Below are positions 34,858-45,393 of a stretch of 64,000 nt of DNA, one piece after another. The stretch is from NCBI RefSeq assembly GCF_000302595.1, contig NZ_JH947126.1, positions 1 to 64,000 of the forward strand, read 5' to 3'. Both the position numbers and the translations under genes were made by a program. Below the pieces are notes generated by a model. It made no database searches and was not told the origin of the DNA. It was given only the letters and a program-made list of their open reading frames with translations. Position 1 is the stretch's first letter. Each line of letters opens with the position of its first letter. The stretch comes from Pedobacter arcticus A12. GTDB lineage: Bacteria > Bacteroidota > Bacteroidia > Sphingobacteriales > Sphingobacteriaceae.

Positions 34858-37800
34858 ATGCTGCTTTTTAAACCATGCTATAAAGTCAATATAAAAAAAG
34901 CAGTTGCGAAGCACACAACCGTCTTTTTATTATTTACGTTATGCTTATCGGCAACAGCTATCGCTCAAAATACCCAAATTTCGTTTGATAAGCTTACGGT
35001 AGAATCGGGCTTATCACAAAGTGGCGTAATAGCTATTACGCAAGATAGTATGGGGTTTATGTGGTTCGGCACTAAGAATGGGCCTAATAGATACGATTCT
35101 AAGCGATTTGAAATTTTCAAACACGACAGGAAAGACAGTACTTCCATCAGTAGCAACCAAAATGTAAATAGTTTACTAACAGATAGTAAAGGAGATTTAT
35201 GGGTAGGTACGCAAAATGGTTTAAACAAATATATTCCAGAAACTAAATCTTTTAAAAGGTATTTTAATATACCAAACGATAAATCGAGTTTGAGCAATAA
35301 TACCATTAGGTGTTTGTATGAAGACAAGGTTGGAAACCTTTGGATAGGTACAGAGAACGGCTTAAATAGATTGAATGTTAACGGTAAATTCGATAGGTTT
35401 TTTTGCCAGGGCTCACCTGGTGATGGCTTGGTCAACAAGGTTATCAAAGCAGTTTTTCAGGCTAGCAATGGTGTTGTATGGGTGGGTACACAATTTGGTT
35501 TGGTAGCGCTAACCGAAAAAAACAATAGTTATAGCTATAAAACCTATTTTCATGATGATGCAGACATTACCAGTCTTTCGGATAATGATATCCATACTAT
35601 TATAGAAGATAAAGAGCGAAATTTATGGATCGGGACACACTTTAGAGGAGCTAACCAGCTAAAGCAGGGTACAAGCGGATTTACACATTTTACATCAGAA
35701 AACAGTGGTCTCGTTAGTAATATTATCCGAAAAATAATAGTAGATAAACATGGAAAACTATGGTTTGGAACGTTAAACGGGATTAGTATTTACGACCCCG
35801 CTACGAAAAGTTTCCAAAACCAAACCCATAATCCCGAAGATCCCAAAAGTTTGAACCAGAACTCTATTTATGATATTTATGAGGACAGGACCGGTTCTGT
35901 TTGGGTAGGTACTTTTTACGGTGGCGTAAATGTTTATCACCCAAACGCAATCAATTTTCGTGTTTTTAAGCATTATTCTTATAAAAGTTCTTTAAGCAGT
36001 AATATTATTAGCGTATTAACAGAAGACAAGTTTGGAAATCTTTGGGTTGGTACCGAAGCCGAAGGGTTAAACCATTTCAATAGAAAGACGGGACTGTTCA
36101 CGAATTTTAGTGTGGAAAAGGGTAAAAACTCTGTGAGTTCTAACCTTATAAAAGCCATTAGTATTGATTCAAAAGAAAACCTGTGGATCGCTGCTTACGA
36201 CGGAGGTGTTGATTATTTTGATACCAGAAAAAATGTTTTTAAACATTACAATATATCAGACAATAAAATAGCAAGTATAAAACGCATCACTTACATATTA
36301 ACAGATTCGCAAAAACGAGTTTGGGTGGGTACAAAAGGGAGGGGACTCTTTCTTTACAATATTTCCACAGATTCATTCAACCCCTTAAAAACAAGTACCA
36401 ATAAGTATCATTTGCCAGCAAATAATATCAACTGTTTGTACATGGATAAGGAAAATACACTTTGGGTGGCAGCAGATGAAGGGCTTTTTTTTATAAAAGA
36501 AAATGCAAAAAGTTTTGTAAGAGTAATACTTAACAATAGCACCTATTTTAACCAAGTTAGTTTTATTACACAAAGTTTTAATGGTGAAATGCTGTTTGGT
36601 GGATATAACGAGGGGCTTGTTTTTTATAATCCGGTAAATAGAAAGTTTAAATTATACACCACAAAAGATGGGCTTCCATCAAATACAGTTGCAGGAATTA
36701 TTGAAGATAACCAAAATAGAGTTTGGGTTAGCACAGACAAAGGCTTGGCCTTGCTGAAAAAAGGATTTATAAGAGTTTATGACCGTAACGACGGCTTACC
36801 GGGTAACGTTTTTAATTACCATTCTGCTTTAAAGGATAGTAATGGCACTTTGTTTTTTGGTGGATACAATGGTTTGGTAAGTTTTAATCCAGCCGATATT
36901 TTGGACAATAAGATAGCGCCCAAAGTTGTTTTTACCAGTTTGAGACTGTTTAATAAAGAAGTACCGGTAAAGGAAGGTAATCCTGTTTTATCAAAATCGT
37001 TAAATAAAACGGAGGCCTTAGTGCTAAATTATCAGCAAAATGTTTTTAGTATCGATTTTTCGGCCTTAAATTTTGTAAAACCTAAAAAGAACAAATATGC
37101 TTATAAACTTAAAGGGTTTGAGCGGGACTGGAACGAAGTTGAAGAACCTACGGCAACGTTTACCAATTTGCCTGATGGGAAATACACTTTATTGGTGAAA
37201 GGCAGCAATAATGATGGTGTTTACAACGACATACCTGCAAGTTTAGAAATAATTATAAAACCACCATTTTGGCGTACTTGGTGGGCATATCTGGTTTATA
37301 TACTGGCGTTTTTAGCCTTGCTTTATTTGGTGATGAGGTTTTTGCTGATTAGAGCTTTATTAAAAAGAGAGCATAATATACATCAGATGAAGTTAGATTT
37401 CTTTACCAATGTATCGCATGAAATACGTACGCCACTTACCTTGATTTTAGCTCCTTTAGAGAAAATAATTCAAGATACGCAGAATAATTTCGCACTTAAA
37501 AAGCAGTTGCTGGTTATCGATAAAAATGCAAAACGTTTAATGAGACTGGTAAACGAGCTCATGGATTTTCGAAAAATTGAAAGTGGGAAAATGCAACTTA
37601 ACCTATCGGTAGGTAACATTGTGAGTTTTGTAAACGAAATTTATTTATCATTTCAACAATTGGCGCAACAGCAACAGATCAATTATACCTTTAAAACCGA
37701 CCAGCAAGATATAGAGCTTTATTTTGACAAAGATCAGTTAGAAAAAGTGATTTTTAACCTGTTATCAAACGCATTTAAGTTTACAGCGCAACATAATGCA

Positions 37801-38931
37801 GAAGTTGCGGTAGAAATCAGTCAGCAAAATCAGCATATCTATATCAGAATAAAAGATAACGGCGAAGGAATTGCAGAAGAGGATAGCGCTAAGCTTTTTA
37901 CAGATTTTTATCAAGTGCCAAACCATCAACAACGTAATATAGGTACGGGTATAGGGCTGGCATTATCAAAAAGTATTGCAAAGCTACATCATGGCGATCT
38001 GGTTCTGGAGCAAAATGTCGATGATACCAGTTTCTGTTTATCATTGATGACAGGTACTTCGCAGTATAAACCAGAGGAAATAGCTATTGCAGTTTCGTTT
38101 GAGGAGACTAGTTTATTTCAACTCAATAAAAATCTCGAAGAAATTGCTGTTGATGAGTTAAAGAAAAAAACATCGATTGTTGGCAACTTACCTTTGTTGC
38201 TGGTGGTTGATGATAATAAAGATATTAAAGATTTTATTGTAAACACGCTTAATCCATTTTATCAAGTTATACACGCTAACGATGGTAAAGAAGCATTGTT
38301 GCTTGCTTTTGAAAAACTGCCAGATGTAGTAATAAGTGACGTAATGATGCCTGAAATGGATGGCTTTGAACTTTGTTCGAGATTAAAGACAGATATTAGA
38401 ACCAGTCATATCCCTGTGGTATTATTGACGGCCAGGTCTAGCGAACTGCATGAGTTAGAGGGTTTAAAAACCGGAGCTGATGTTTACTTAACCAAACCGT
38501 TTAGTGTTACAAAACTTCTGGTTATTGTAAGTAACCTCATTGCCTTACATCAAAATATGCGGGAGAAATTTTCGCAACAGTTTTCATTGGAGCCTACAAC
38601 GATAAAAATAGAATCTTCTGATGAGGAATTTTTAAATAAAGTATTGAGTTTGTTAGAAGATAACATCAGTAATTCAGAGTTTAACGTAAACCTTTTTGCA
38701 TCCGAAATAGGAATGAGCACTTCAGTTTTTTATAAAAAGATTGATGCGCTTACAGGCTTAACCGTTAACAACTTTATAAAATCTATCAGACTAAAAAGAG
38801 CGTTTCAGCTGTTGCAACAAAAAGCTGGCAACGTTTCTCAAATTGCTTATATGGTTGGTTTTAATGATGCACAGTATTTTAGTAAAGAGTTTAAAAAGCA
38901 GTATGGAAAACCTCCGTCTCACTATGTTTAA
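34858..38931 (+). CDS. Hybrid two-component system sensor-regulator (HTCS)
   Basis: The 1357-residue protein is a whole signal pathway in one chain. After a signal peptide (to about residue 37) come about a dozen beta-propeller repeats, each with a W-x-G-T pattern (for example NLWIGTENGLNRL and GSVWVGTFYGGVNVY), and a Y_Y_Y domain at about 730-795. A membrane helix (WWAYLVYILAFLALLYLVMRF) leads to a histidine kinase with H854 in FFTNVSHEIRTPL. The ATPase domain has NLLSNAFKFT, then GTGIGLALSKS. The receiver domain carries D1161 in VVISDVMMPEMDG. An AraC-type helix-turn-helix closes the chain. It senses an oligosaccharide in the periplasm and should activate the adjacent glycan locus. Confidence 0.96.
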   Translation: MLLFKPCYKVNIKKAVAKHTTVFLLFTLCLSATAIAQNTQISFDKLTVESGLSQSGVIAITQDSMGFMWFGTKNGPNRYDSKRFEIFKHDRKDSTSISSNQNVNSLLTDSKGDLWVGTQNGLNKYIPETKSFKRYFNIPNDKSSLSNNTIRCLYEDKVGNLWIGTENGLNRLNVNGKFDRFFCQGSPGDGLVNKVIKAVFQASNGVVWVGTQFGLVALTEKNNSYSYKTYFHDDADITSLSDNDIHTIIEDKERNLWIGTHFRGANQLKQGTSGFTHFTSENSGLVSNIIRKIIVDKHGKLWFGTLNGISIYDPATKSFQNQTHNPEDPKSLNQNSIYDIYEDRTGSVWVGTFYGGVNVYHPNAINFRVFKHYSYKSSLSSNIISVLTEDKFGNLWVGTEAEGLNHFNRKTGLFTNFSVEKGKNSVSSNLIKAISIDSKENLWIAAYDGGVDYFDTRKNVFKHYNISDNKIASIKRITYILTDSQKRVWVGTKGRGLFLYNISTDSFNPLKTSTNKYHLPANNINCLYMDKENTLWVAADEGLFFIKENAKSFVRVILNNSTYFNQVSFITQSFNGEMLFGGYNEGLVFYNPVNRKFKLYTTKDGLPSNTVAGIIEDNQNRVWVSTDKGLALLKKGFIRVYDRNDGLPGNVFNYHSALKDSNGTLFFGGYNGLVSFNPADILDNKIAPKVVFTSLRLFNKEVPVKEGNPVLSKSLNKTEALVLNYQQNVFSIDFSALNFVKPKKNKYAYKLKGFERDWNEVEEPTATFTNLPDGKYTLLVKGSNNDGVYNDIPASLEIIIKPPFWRTWWAYLVYILAFLALLYLVMRFLLIRALLKREHNIHQMKLDFFTNVSHEIRTPLTLILAPLEKIIQDTQNNFALKKQLLVIDKNAKRLMRLVNELMDFRKIESGKMQLNLSVGNIVSFVNEIYLSFQQLAQQQQINYTFKTDQQDIELYFDKDQLEKVIFNLLSNAFKFTAQHNAEVAVEISQQNQHIYIRIKDNGEGIAEEDSAKLFTDFYQVPNHQQRNIGTGIGLALSKSIAKLHHGDLVLEQNVDDTSFCLSLMTGTSQYKPEEIAIAVSFEETSLFQLNKNLEEIAVDELKKKTSIVGNLPLLLVVDDNKDIKDFIVNTLNPFYQVIHANDGKEALLLAFEKLPDVVISDVMMPEMDGFELCSRLKTDIRTSHIPVVLLTARSSELHELEGLKTGADVYLTKPFSVTKLLVIVSNLIALHQNMREKFSQQFSLEPTTIKIESSDEEFLNKVLSLLEDNISNSEFNVNLFASEIGMSTSVFYKKIDALTGLTVNNFIKSIRLKRAFQLLQQKAGNVSQIAYMVGFNDAQYFSKEFKKQYGKPPSHYV

Positions 38932-39086
38932 AATGAGATTTAAGTTTAAAAACTGACTTTTAAGAATGTTCTGCAGGTTGATTTACTTTTGTCACATTCA
39001 TCTGTTTCGCACAATTTGGCGTTATAAAATTTGAAAATAACTGTGCAGCTACCTCCGAAGGAAACCGAAATATTATGCAGTACTTT

Positions 39087-40292
39087 CTAAGTGCTAAATT
39101 TATAAAGCTCTTTACCTTTATCGTCAATTACTAAGGCAGTTAAAGCTTTTTCGTTTGCTGTCAAGGTAATCAAAGTGCGTTCTCCTTCTTTAGGTCCGCC
39201 TCCAATAATCATCGGAAAGTTATGGTCTTTTTGCGCTGGGTAAAACCCGTGTTTATGGGTATGTCCGCATATCATTAGGTCTATTTTATGTTGGTTAAAT
39301 AAAGTGCCAAATAGTGCTCTACAATGTAAAGTACCATGCAGTTTGTCTGAGTGGTAATGAGGAATGTGCATGACCACCACTTTATATTTAGCTTTTTTAA
39401 AAGCTTTACTTTTTAACTGTTTCTTTAACCATACCGCTTGTATCTCTCTATATGAATCGAAATCTGCGAAACCAGAATATTCTTTATGGTTATCTTCTTT
39501 ATCTTCTCCAGTATCTAAGCAAATAAAATGTACCGGTCCGCGGGTAAATGTAAAATATTGAGCTTTGTTTACATTTTCAAAATAACTTGGGAGCTGTCGG
39601 GCAAACTTTCCGCGAACTTCATGATTGCCTCTTAGGTAAATAAACGGTATTTCGGTAGAGAAAGTTTCTGCACATGGATTTAGTAAATTTGCAACAATTT
39701 GAGCTTCATCCGTTTGATAATTAAACATATCGCCATTGAGCACCACAAAATCGTAAGGATTTTTGCCGTTCAACCCAATCAGGTGACCAATAGATGCTGG
39801 CCTGTCGTGGATATCATTCATTATCAGTAAAGTGACTTCTTTTTCTTGCTGGCTTACGGTTTTAAAGCTGTAAATTTCGCTTCCTATCGTAGTGCCGAAT
39901 TTAATTTTGTAGGGTTCGTAGCTTTCAAAATCTTTAGAAAAAACCTTGTAATAATAACGTTTTCCGGGTTTAAGCCCGTTTAGCGTAATACCGTGAACAC
40001 GGTTGTTCGCCTCAATCAAGCCTAAATTAGAGGCTTGTGCTTTGTTGCCTAATTGCTCATCCAAACCATACTCCACCCAGCTGTAGCAAGGTTTATTGGT
40101 AATCCATCTTACCGTAATTTTATCTTGAGATACGTTCTGTAAATAAGGCTTTGTTGTAAATGAATGATCTGTGTCAGCATTGGGTTCGATTTCTTTTGCA
40201 TTTAAGTCTCTGCCACCTCCCAAACTTATTACGGCGCTTGTAGTTAATGCAATATTCAGAAAACTTCTTCTCTTTAATTTCAGATCGTTCAT
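39087..40292 (-). CDS. Secreted metallophosphoesterase, purple-acid-phosphatase-like
   Basis: The 401-residue protein starts with a twin-arginine-style signal (KLKRRSFLNIALTTSAVISLGGG). A fibronectin-like N-terminal domain (TKPYLQNVSQDKITVRWITN) precedes a calcineurin-like phosphoesterase. Metal ligands appear in LIMNDIHDRP, VVLNGDMFNY, YLRGNHEVRG, VVMHIPHYH and MICGHTHKHG. It would release phosphate from esters in the periplasm. It lies between the sensor gene and the GH95 gene on the opposite strand, so it may be a neighbour of the locus or part of it with its own promoter. Confidence 0.92.
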   Translation of the reverse strand: MNDLKLKRRSFLNIALTTSAVISLGGGRDLNAKEIEPNADTDHSFTTKPYLQNVSQDKITVRWITNKPCYSWVEYGLDEQLGNKAQASNLGLIEANNRVHGITLNGLKPGKRYYYKVFSKDFESYEPYKIKFGTTIGSEIYSFKTVSQQEKEVTLLIMNDIHDRPASIGHLIGLNGKNPYDFVVLNGDMFNYQTDEAQIVANLLNPCAETFSTEIPFIYLRGNHEVRGKFARQLPSYFENVNKAQYFTFTRGPVHFICLDTGEDKEDNHKEYSGFADFDSYREIQAVWLKKQLKSKAFKKAKYKVVVMHIPHYHSDKLHGTLHCRALFGTLFNQHKIDLMICGHTHKHGFYPAQKDHNFPMIIGGGPKEGERTLITLTANEKALTALVIDDKGKELYKFST

Positions 40293-40659
40293 GAGTACGT
40301 TTTGGTTTATTTAACTTAAAATATTGATTATTATTCACTTATTTAGATAAGTGAAGTGCAATGACTTGCATACAAGTTCAAATACGAACTATTCCTTTAG
40401 AGCTTCTTCCTTACCAACAGCTATTTATGTACAAATCTCGCTCATAAATCGAAGATTATAAGAATGTTTTTTAGCTTAGTATTAAGGATTCTTACCCAAC
40501 TCGGTACTAACATTCTTTTTTTCGTTTCTTTTGCTGAGATTGCTCATATAGCTTATCAAAATGCCAGAATAGGTAAAGAATACCTCAACTTAAATTTCGT
40601 AATTGCCCAATTGGTATCGTGGATGATGCTATGTAAGATTAACAGTTAGAGAGATAGAT
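40293..40659. other. 367-base region upstream of the glycan locus
   Basis: No gene is supported; a 61-codon frame at 40464-40649 lacks protein-like composition. A short inverted repeat (AAGTTC..GAACTT-like, about 40373-40395) and two TAGCTTA words (about 40470 and 40554) are visible. The promoter of the GH95 gene should be here. Confidence 0.5.
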
Positions 40660-43206
40660 ATGAGATTCAAATTCCAGGCGATCACAGCCTTAGTTATTGG
40701 ATGGGGGAGTGTTTCGGGACAATCAACTAATCAACAATTAAAACTTTGGTATAATTCACCAGCCAATGCTTGGGAAGAAGCCTTGCCATTAGGCAATGGA
40801 AAAACAGGAGCAATGATTTTTGGTAAAGTAGCGCAAGAACGGATTCAATTAAACGATAATACTTTATGGTCTGGTTCTCCGGATCCCGGAAATATTCCCA
40901 AAGGGCCAAACATTTTACCCGAAGTAAGGAAAGCGATTTTTGAGGGTGATTATGACAAGGCGGCAGAACTTTGGAAGAAAATGCAGGGACCTTATTCTGC
41001 CAGATATTTACCGTTGGGCGATCTTAATTTGTATTTTAACAAGAAGGACACGCTGACTAAAAACTATCATCGCGAACTGGACCTAAAAACGGCAATAGCT
41101 AAGGTAAACTATGAATTAAAGGGTGCTAAATATACCAGAGAAGTTTTTACCAGTTATCCTGATAAAGTGTTGGCGGTTAAAATTACGGCAAATAAAAAAG
41201 CATCCCTTAATTTCGAAATAGGTTTAAGTAGTAAATTGCGTTACCAAACCAACTCTAGTCAAAATAACGAAATTAAACTGACAGGTAAAGCACCAAAGTT
41301 TGTAGCCAATAGGGATTATGAGAAAGTTCAGGTTGCGTATGATGAAGCAGGCGGAGAAGGAATGACTTTTGAGATTTTGGCCAAGGTTAAAAATGATGGA
41401 GGAACGGTTTCAAGCAAGAACGGAAGAATTGTAGTGAAAAATGCGAATTCGGTGACCATTTATCTAACGGAAGCAACAAGTTTTAATGGTTTTGATAAAT
41501 CTCCGGGATTGGCAGGGAAGAATCCAGCCATTGAAACACAGCTGAACATGAAGAAAGCCTTTACCAAAAGCTTTGAAGAACTGAAATCAACACATATTAA
41601 AGATTACCAGAATCTTTTTAACCGCGTGAGTTTTAGCTTAAACAATAATGAACAGTTGGCAGCAGAACCTACAAACGAAAGGCTAAAGAATTACACAGAA
41701 GCCGATCAGGGTTTGCAGGTTTTGTATTATCAGTTTGGGCGGTATTTAATGATTGCTTCTTCCAGACCGGGCTCCAGACCAACAAACTTACAAGGTTTAT
41801 GGAATGATCATGTACAGCCACCGTGGGGCAGTAATTACACCATGAACATCAATACCGAGATGAATTATTGGCCTGCAGAGAATGCAAATTTATCAGAATG
41901 TCATCAACCGTTATTTGATTTTATTAAAGAGCTTTCTATAAATGGTGCGCAAACCGCAAAAGTAAATTATAACATTAAAGAAGGCTGGGTGGCGCACCAT
42001 AATTCAGATTTATGGGCAAAAACTTCTCCTCCGGGCGGTTATGATTGGGATCCGCGTGGAATGCCGCGTTGGTCTGCCTGGCCAATGAGTGCATCGTGGT
42101 TAAGCACCCATTTATACGAACATTATATGTTCACCGGCGATAAAGAGTTTTTAGCAAAAACAGGCTATCCGCTAATGAAAGATGCTGCCGAGTTTATGCT
42201 ACACTGGTTAATTAAAGATCCAAATTCAGACTATTTAATTACCAATCCTTCCACTTCGCCAGAAAACACCGTTAAAATTGATGGAAAAGAATATCAGCTT
42301 TCTATAGCGTCCACAATGGATATGTCTATTTTGAGGCAGTTATTTACAGATTTAATCCGTTCGTCAGAGATTTTAGCTATCGATGAAAAGTTTAGAAAAG
42401 AGTTGATGGTTGCAAGGGCTAAGCTGTACCCTTTTCATATTGGACAGTACGGACAATTGCAGGAATGGTTCAAAGATTGGGACGACCCGAAAGATACTCA
42501 TCGTCATATCTCTCATTTATTCAGTCTTTTCCCGGGTGATCAAATATCTGTATTCAACACGCCGGAACTTGCTAAAGCCGCAAAACAATCTTTGATTTTT
42601 AGAGGAGATGTAAGTACGGGTTGGTCTATGGCTTGGAAAATAAATTGGTGGGCAAGATTGCAGGATGGGAACCACGCCTATAAAATTTTGCAAGATGCTT
42701 TTAGATATATGGACCCAAATGAGAAAAAAGAGCAAATGAGCGGTGGCGGAACTTATCCAAATCTGTTTGATGCACATCCACCTTTTCAAATTGACGGTAA
42801 TTTTGGCGCTACAGCCGGCATTACGGAAATGCTACTACAAAGTCAGGATGGAATGCTTAACATATTACCTGCTTTGCCTGATGCGTGGACAGAAGGAAGC
42901 ATTAAAGGAATTAAAGCCCGTGGCAATTTTGCGGTAGACATCAGTTGGAAAAAAGGAAAATTGGAACAAGCTAAGATTTATGCTGTAATAGGAGGGAACT
43001 GCCGATTGAGAACAACAATACCTGTGAAAATTTTAGAAGCAGTTGATTTTACGGATGAAAATTTTAACCCTTTGTTGAAAAAGCCATTTGTTCCAACGTT
43101 TGAGGTAGTAAAGAAACCAACGGTAGAACTGGATATTAAAAAAGGGTATTTGATCAACTTCAAAACGGAAAAGGGAAAAACTTATACCATTGTCCCTGTT
43201 GATTAA
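40660..43206 (+). CDS. GH95 family alpha-L-fucosidase
   Basis: The 848-residue secreted enzyme removes alpha-1,2-linked L-fucose or, in some members, L-galactose, by inversion. A signal peptide ends near GSVSGQ. The opening LWYNSPANAWEEALPLGNGKTGAMIFG and LNDNTLWSGSP belong to the N-terminal super-sandwich domain. The helical barrel carries NLQGLWNDHVQPPWGSNYTMNINTEMNYWP in two consecutive stretches, E535 in TNPSTSPEN (general acid) and D712 in IDGNFGATAGI. HRHISHLFSLFPG is also characteristic. It opens the plus-strand glycan run; GH31 follows 39 bases later. Confidence 0.95.
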   Translation: MRFKFQAITALVIGWGSVSGQSTNQQLKLWYNSPANAWEEALPLGNGKTGAMIFGKVAQERIQLNDNTLWSGSPDPGNIPKGPNILPEVRKAIFEGDYDKAAELWKKMQGPYSARYLPLGDLNLYFNKKDTLTKNYHRELDLKTAIAKVNYELKGAKYTREVFTSYPDKVLAVKITANKKASLNFEIGLSSKLRYQTNSSQNNEIKLTGKAPKFVANRDYEKVQVAYDEAGGEGMTFEILAKVKNDGGTVSSKNGRIVVKNANSVTIYLTEATSFNGFDKSPGLAGKNPAIETQLNMKKAFTKSFEELKSTHIKDYQNLFNRVSFSLNNNEQLAAEPTNERLKNYTEADQGLQVLYYQFGRYLMIASSRPGSRPTNLQGLWNDHVQPPWGSNYTMNINTEMNYWPAENANLSECHQPLFDFIKELSINGAQTAKVNYNIKEGWVAHHNSDLWAKTSPPGGYDWDPRGMPRWSAWPMSASWLSTHLYEHYMFTGDKEFLAKTGYPLMKDAAEFMLHWLIKDPNSDYLITNPSTSPENTVKIDGKEYQLSIASTMDMSILRQLFTDLIRSSEILAIDEKFRKELMVARAKLYPFHIGQYGQLQEWFKDWDDPKDTHRHISHLFSLFPGDQISVFNTPELAKAAKQSLIFRGDVSTGWSMAWKINWWARLQDGNHAYKILQDAFRYMDPNEKKEQMSGGGTYPNLFDAHPPFQIDGNFGATAGITEMLLQSQDGMLNILPALPDAWTEGSIKGIKARGNFAVDISWKKGKLEQAKIYAVIGGNCRLRTTIPVKILEAVDFTDENFNPLLKKPFVPTFEVVKKPTVELDIKKGYLINFKTEKGKTYTIVPVD

Positions 43207-43245
43207 TAAATCTTTTAGTTTTTAATTTAATAACGCTTTAAAATT

Positions 43246-45393
43246 ATGAAAAAATTACGGTTGCTGTTTTTTATCGGTCCTTTATTGGGGCTTCAGCTCT
43301 GCGCAATTGCACAAACCACAGAGTGGAAAGAGGTAGAACCTGGAGTATGGAAAACCGTAGTTGGCAAACCTGGAGATTACAATTTATTAACTGCTGCAGG
43401 AGCTAAGCCTAATCAGCAAGCTTTAGAAAAATTGGGCTCGGCAGAATTTCCGTTACAAAAATCAGAGATTGAATTTAGGGTAGAAAATGGAAAAACCTAT
43501 TTAAGGTTCCCGCTCAAAAGAGAAGAGCAACTGTTCGGGTTTGGTCTAAATTTTCAGACGGTTTACCAAAGAGGTAAAATTTTAGAATTGCATGTTGATC
43601 ACTACGGAGGTAAAGACAATGGACGTACGCATGCTCCAGTTCCTTTTTATGTTTCCTCAAATGGCTATGGCGTATTCATCAACTCGGCAGAATATATTAA
43701 GGTTTGGGCAGGTACGGGCGTTAGAAAAGACAGTCCAAACTTCCCCACGCCGAAAGACAGAAATACCGATAAAAAATGGTCGTCTCGCCCATATTCTGAT
43801 GCGGTAGAAATGTTAGTTCCTGCAGAAGGTGCAGAGATTTACGTATTTGGAGGGCCAACTGCTTTAGATGCGGTTAAAAGATATAATTTGATGAACGGTG
43901 GCGGAGTTTTACCTCCAAGATGGGGTTTAGGTTTTACCCAACGCGTAATGACTCGCTCTACAGAAAAAGATGTAGAAACAGAAGTAGAAAATTTCAAACA
44001 AAAAGGCTATCCTTTAGATTTTATTGGGTTAGAGCCGGGTTGGCAGAGTAAAGCTTATCCGGGTACTTTTTCTTGGGATAAAAACCGTTTCCCAAATCCG
44101 CCAGCTTTTGTTAAAAAAATGATGGACAAAGGAGTGAGACTTAATTTATGGATTAACCCTTATGTTTCGCCAGACGCACCTTTTTATAAAGAGATTTTGC
44201 CTTATACCGCTTCGCATACGGTTTGGTTGGGTGTAATTCCAGATTTTACCATGCCCGAAGCTCGCAAACCATTTTTCAATCAGCTAAAAACAGACCAAGT
44301 AGACATCGGCGTAAGCGGTTATAAAATAGATGAAGTTGATGGTTACGATTATTATTTGTGGCCAGATGTAGCCAAGTTTCCATCGGGACACAGTGCCGAG
44401 CAAATGAGACAGACCTACGGTTTGTTAGCCATGCGCTATACCGTCGATTTATTTAAAGAACGCAACCAAAGAACCTACGGTTTGGTTCGGGCATCAAACG
44501 GAGGAGCCTCTGCATTGCCTTATGTGCTCTATAACGATTATTATAACCATGAAGATTTTATCACGGCTTTAATCAATAGCGGTTTTGCCGGCGTATTATG
44601 GACACCAGAGGTGAGGGCTTCTAAAACTGCCGAAGAATGGTTACGGCGCTTCCAATCCAACGTTTTTTCTCCCATGGCTATGATTAATGCATGGTCAACC
44701 GGTACCAAACCTTGGACTTACCCCGAAGTGGAAAAACAGGTTAAAGAATTTGCATTGTTGCGGATGAAAATGATGCCTTACTGGTATTCAGAATTTGCTA
44801 AATATCATTTTGAAGGAATACCGCCATTTAGAGCGATGAATTTAGAGCCAGGTTTTAAGCAGGAGCTGCATGGAGAAGGCGAAAAAGAGGTAAACCTACA
44901 AGAAAACCCGTATGCAGAAGCCGTTTCTAAAGAAATCAAAGACCAATATATGGCGGGTGAAAACTTGTTGGTAGCGCCAATGTTTACCGGTCAAACTTCT
45001 CGTAAAGTAGTATTGCCTAAAGGTAAATGGTTTGATTTTTATACCGGAAAATTTGTGGGAGATGGTGAAGTAATTACCGTAACTCCTGGATTAGATGTGA
45101 TTCCGGTTTTTGTAAAAGATGGAGGAATTGTGCCAATGATGCCACCTTTATTGCATTCGCCAAAATTAGGCGAAAAAGTGAATTTAGAAATTAGGTATTA
45201 CGGTACAAAGCCGGGGACTTATCAGTTGTATGACGATGACGGAGAAACTTTTAATTATGAAAAAGGTGCTTATAGTTTTAGAACTATCAGTGTGACTAGA
45301 AAGGCTGATAAAATTATAGGGAATATTGCCAAGTCTGAGAAAGGGAAACCTAATTCCTTTGCAAATATTACGTTTACCATGATGACGAAATAG
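43246..45393 (+). CDS. GH31 family alpha-glycosidase
   Basis: The 715-residue secreted enzyme (signal ending at CAIAQ) retains the anomeric configuration. The catalytic nucleophile is D362 in SGYKIDEVDGYD. The N-terminal galactose-mutarotase-like domain precedes the barrel (about residues 215-540, with WGLGFTQRVMTRSTEKDVE and LDFIGLEPGWQSK), and a C-terminal beta domain carries YQLYDDDGETFNYEKG. GH31 includes glucosidases, xylosidases and, from memory, alpha-galactosidases found beside fucosidase genes in a related Pedobacter. An alpha-galactosidase is therefore plausible here, but the substrate cannot be fixed from sequence alone. Confidence 0.92.
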   Translation: MKKLRLLFFIGPLLGLQLCAIAQTTEWKEVEPGVWKTVVGKPGDYNLLTAAGAKPNQQALEKLGSAEFPLQKSEIEFRVENGKTYLRFPLKREEQLFGFGLNFQTVYQRGKILELHVDHYGGKDNGRTHAPVPFYVSSNGYGVFINSAEYIKVWAGTGVRKDSPNFPTPKDRNTDKKWSSRPYSDAVEMLVPAEGAEIYVFGGPTALDAVKRYNLMNGGGVLPPRWGLGFTQRVMTRSTEKDVETEVENFKQKGYPLDFIGLEPGWQSKAYPGTFSWDKNRFPNPPAFVKKMMDKGVRLNLWINPYVSPDAPFYKEILPYTASHTVWLGVIPDFTMPEARKPFFNQLKTDQVDIGVSGYKIDEVDGYDYYLWPDVAKFPSGHSAEQMRQTYGLLAMRYTVDLFKERNQRTYGLVRASNGGASALPYVLYNDYYNHEDFITALINSGFAGVLWTPEVRASKTAEEWLRRFQSNVFSPMAMINAWSTGTKPWTYPEVEKQVKEFALLRMKMMPYWYSEFAKYHFEGIPPFRAMNLEPGFKQELHGEGEKEVNLQENPYAEAVSKEIKDQYMAGENLLVAPMFTGQTSRKVVLPKGKWFDFYTGKFVGDGEVITVTPGLDVIPVFVKDGGIVPMMPPLLHSPKLGEKVNLEIRYYGTKPGTYQLYDDDGETFNYEKGAYSFRTISVTRKADKIIGNIAKSEKGKPNSFANITFTMMTK

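Noticed and set aside
40464-40649. 61-codon open frame before the GH95 gene
   Set aside because: No ribosome site, no family resemblance and AT-driven composition; more likely the leader region of the glycan locus.
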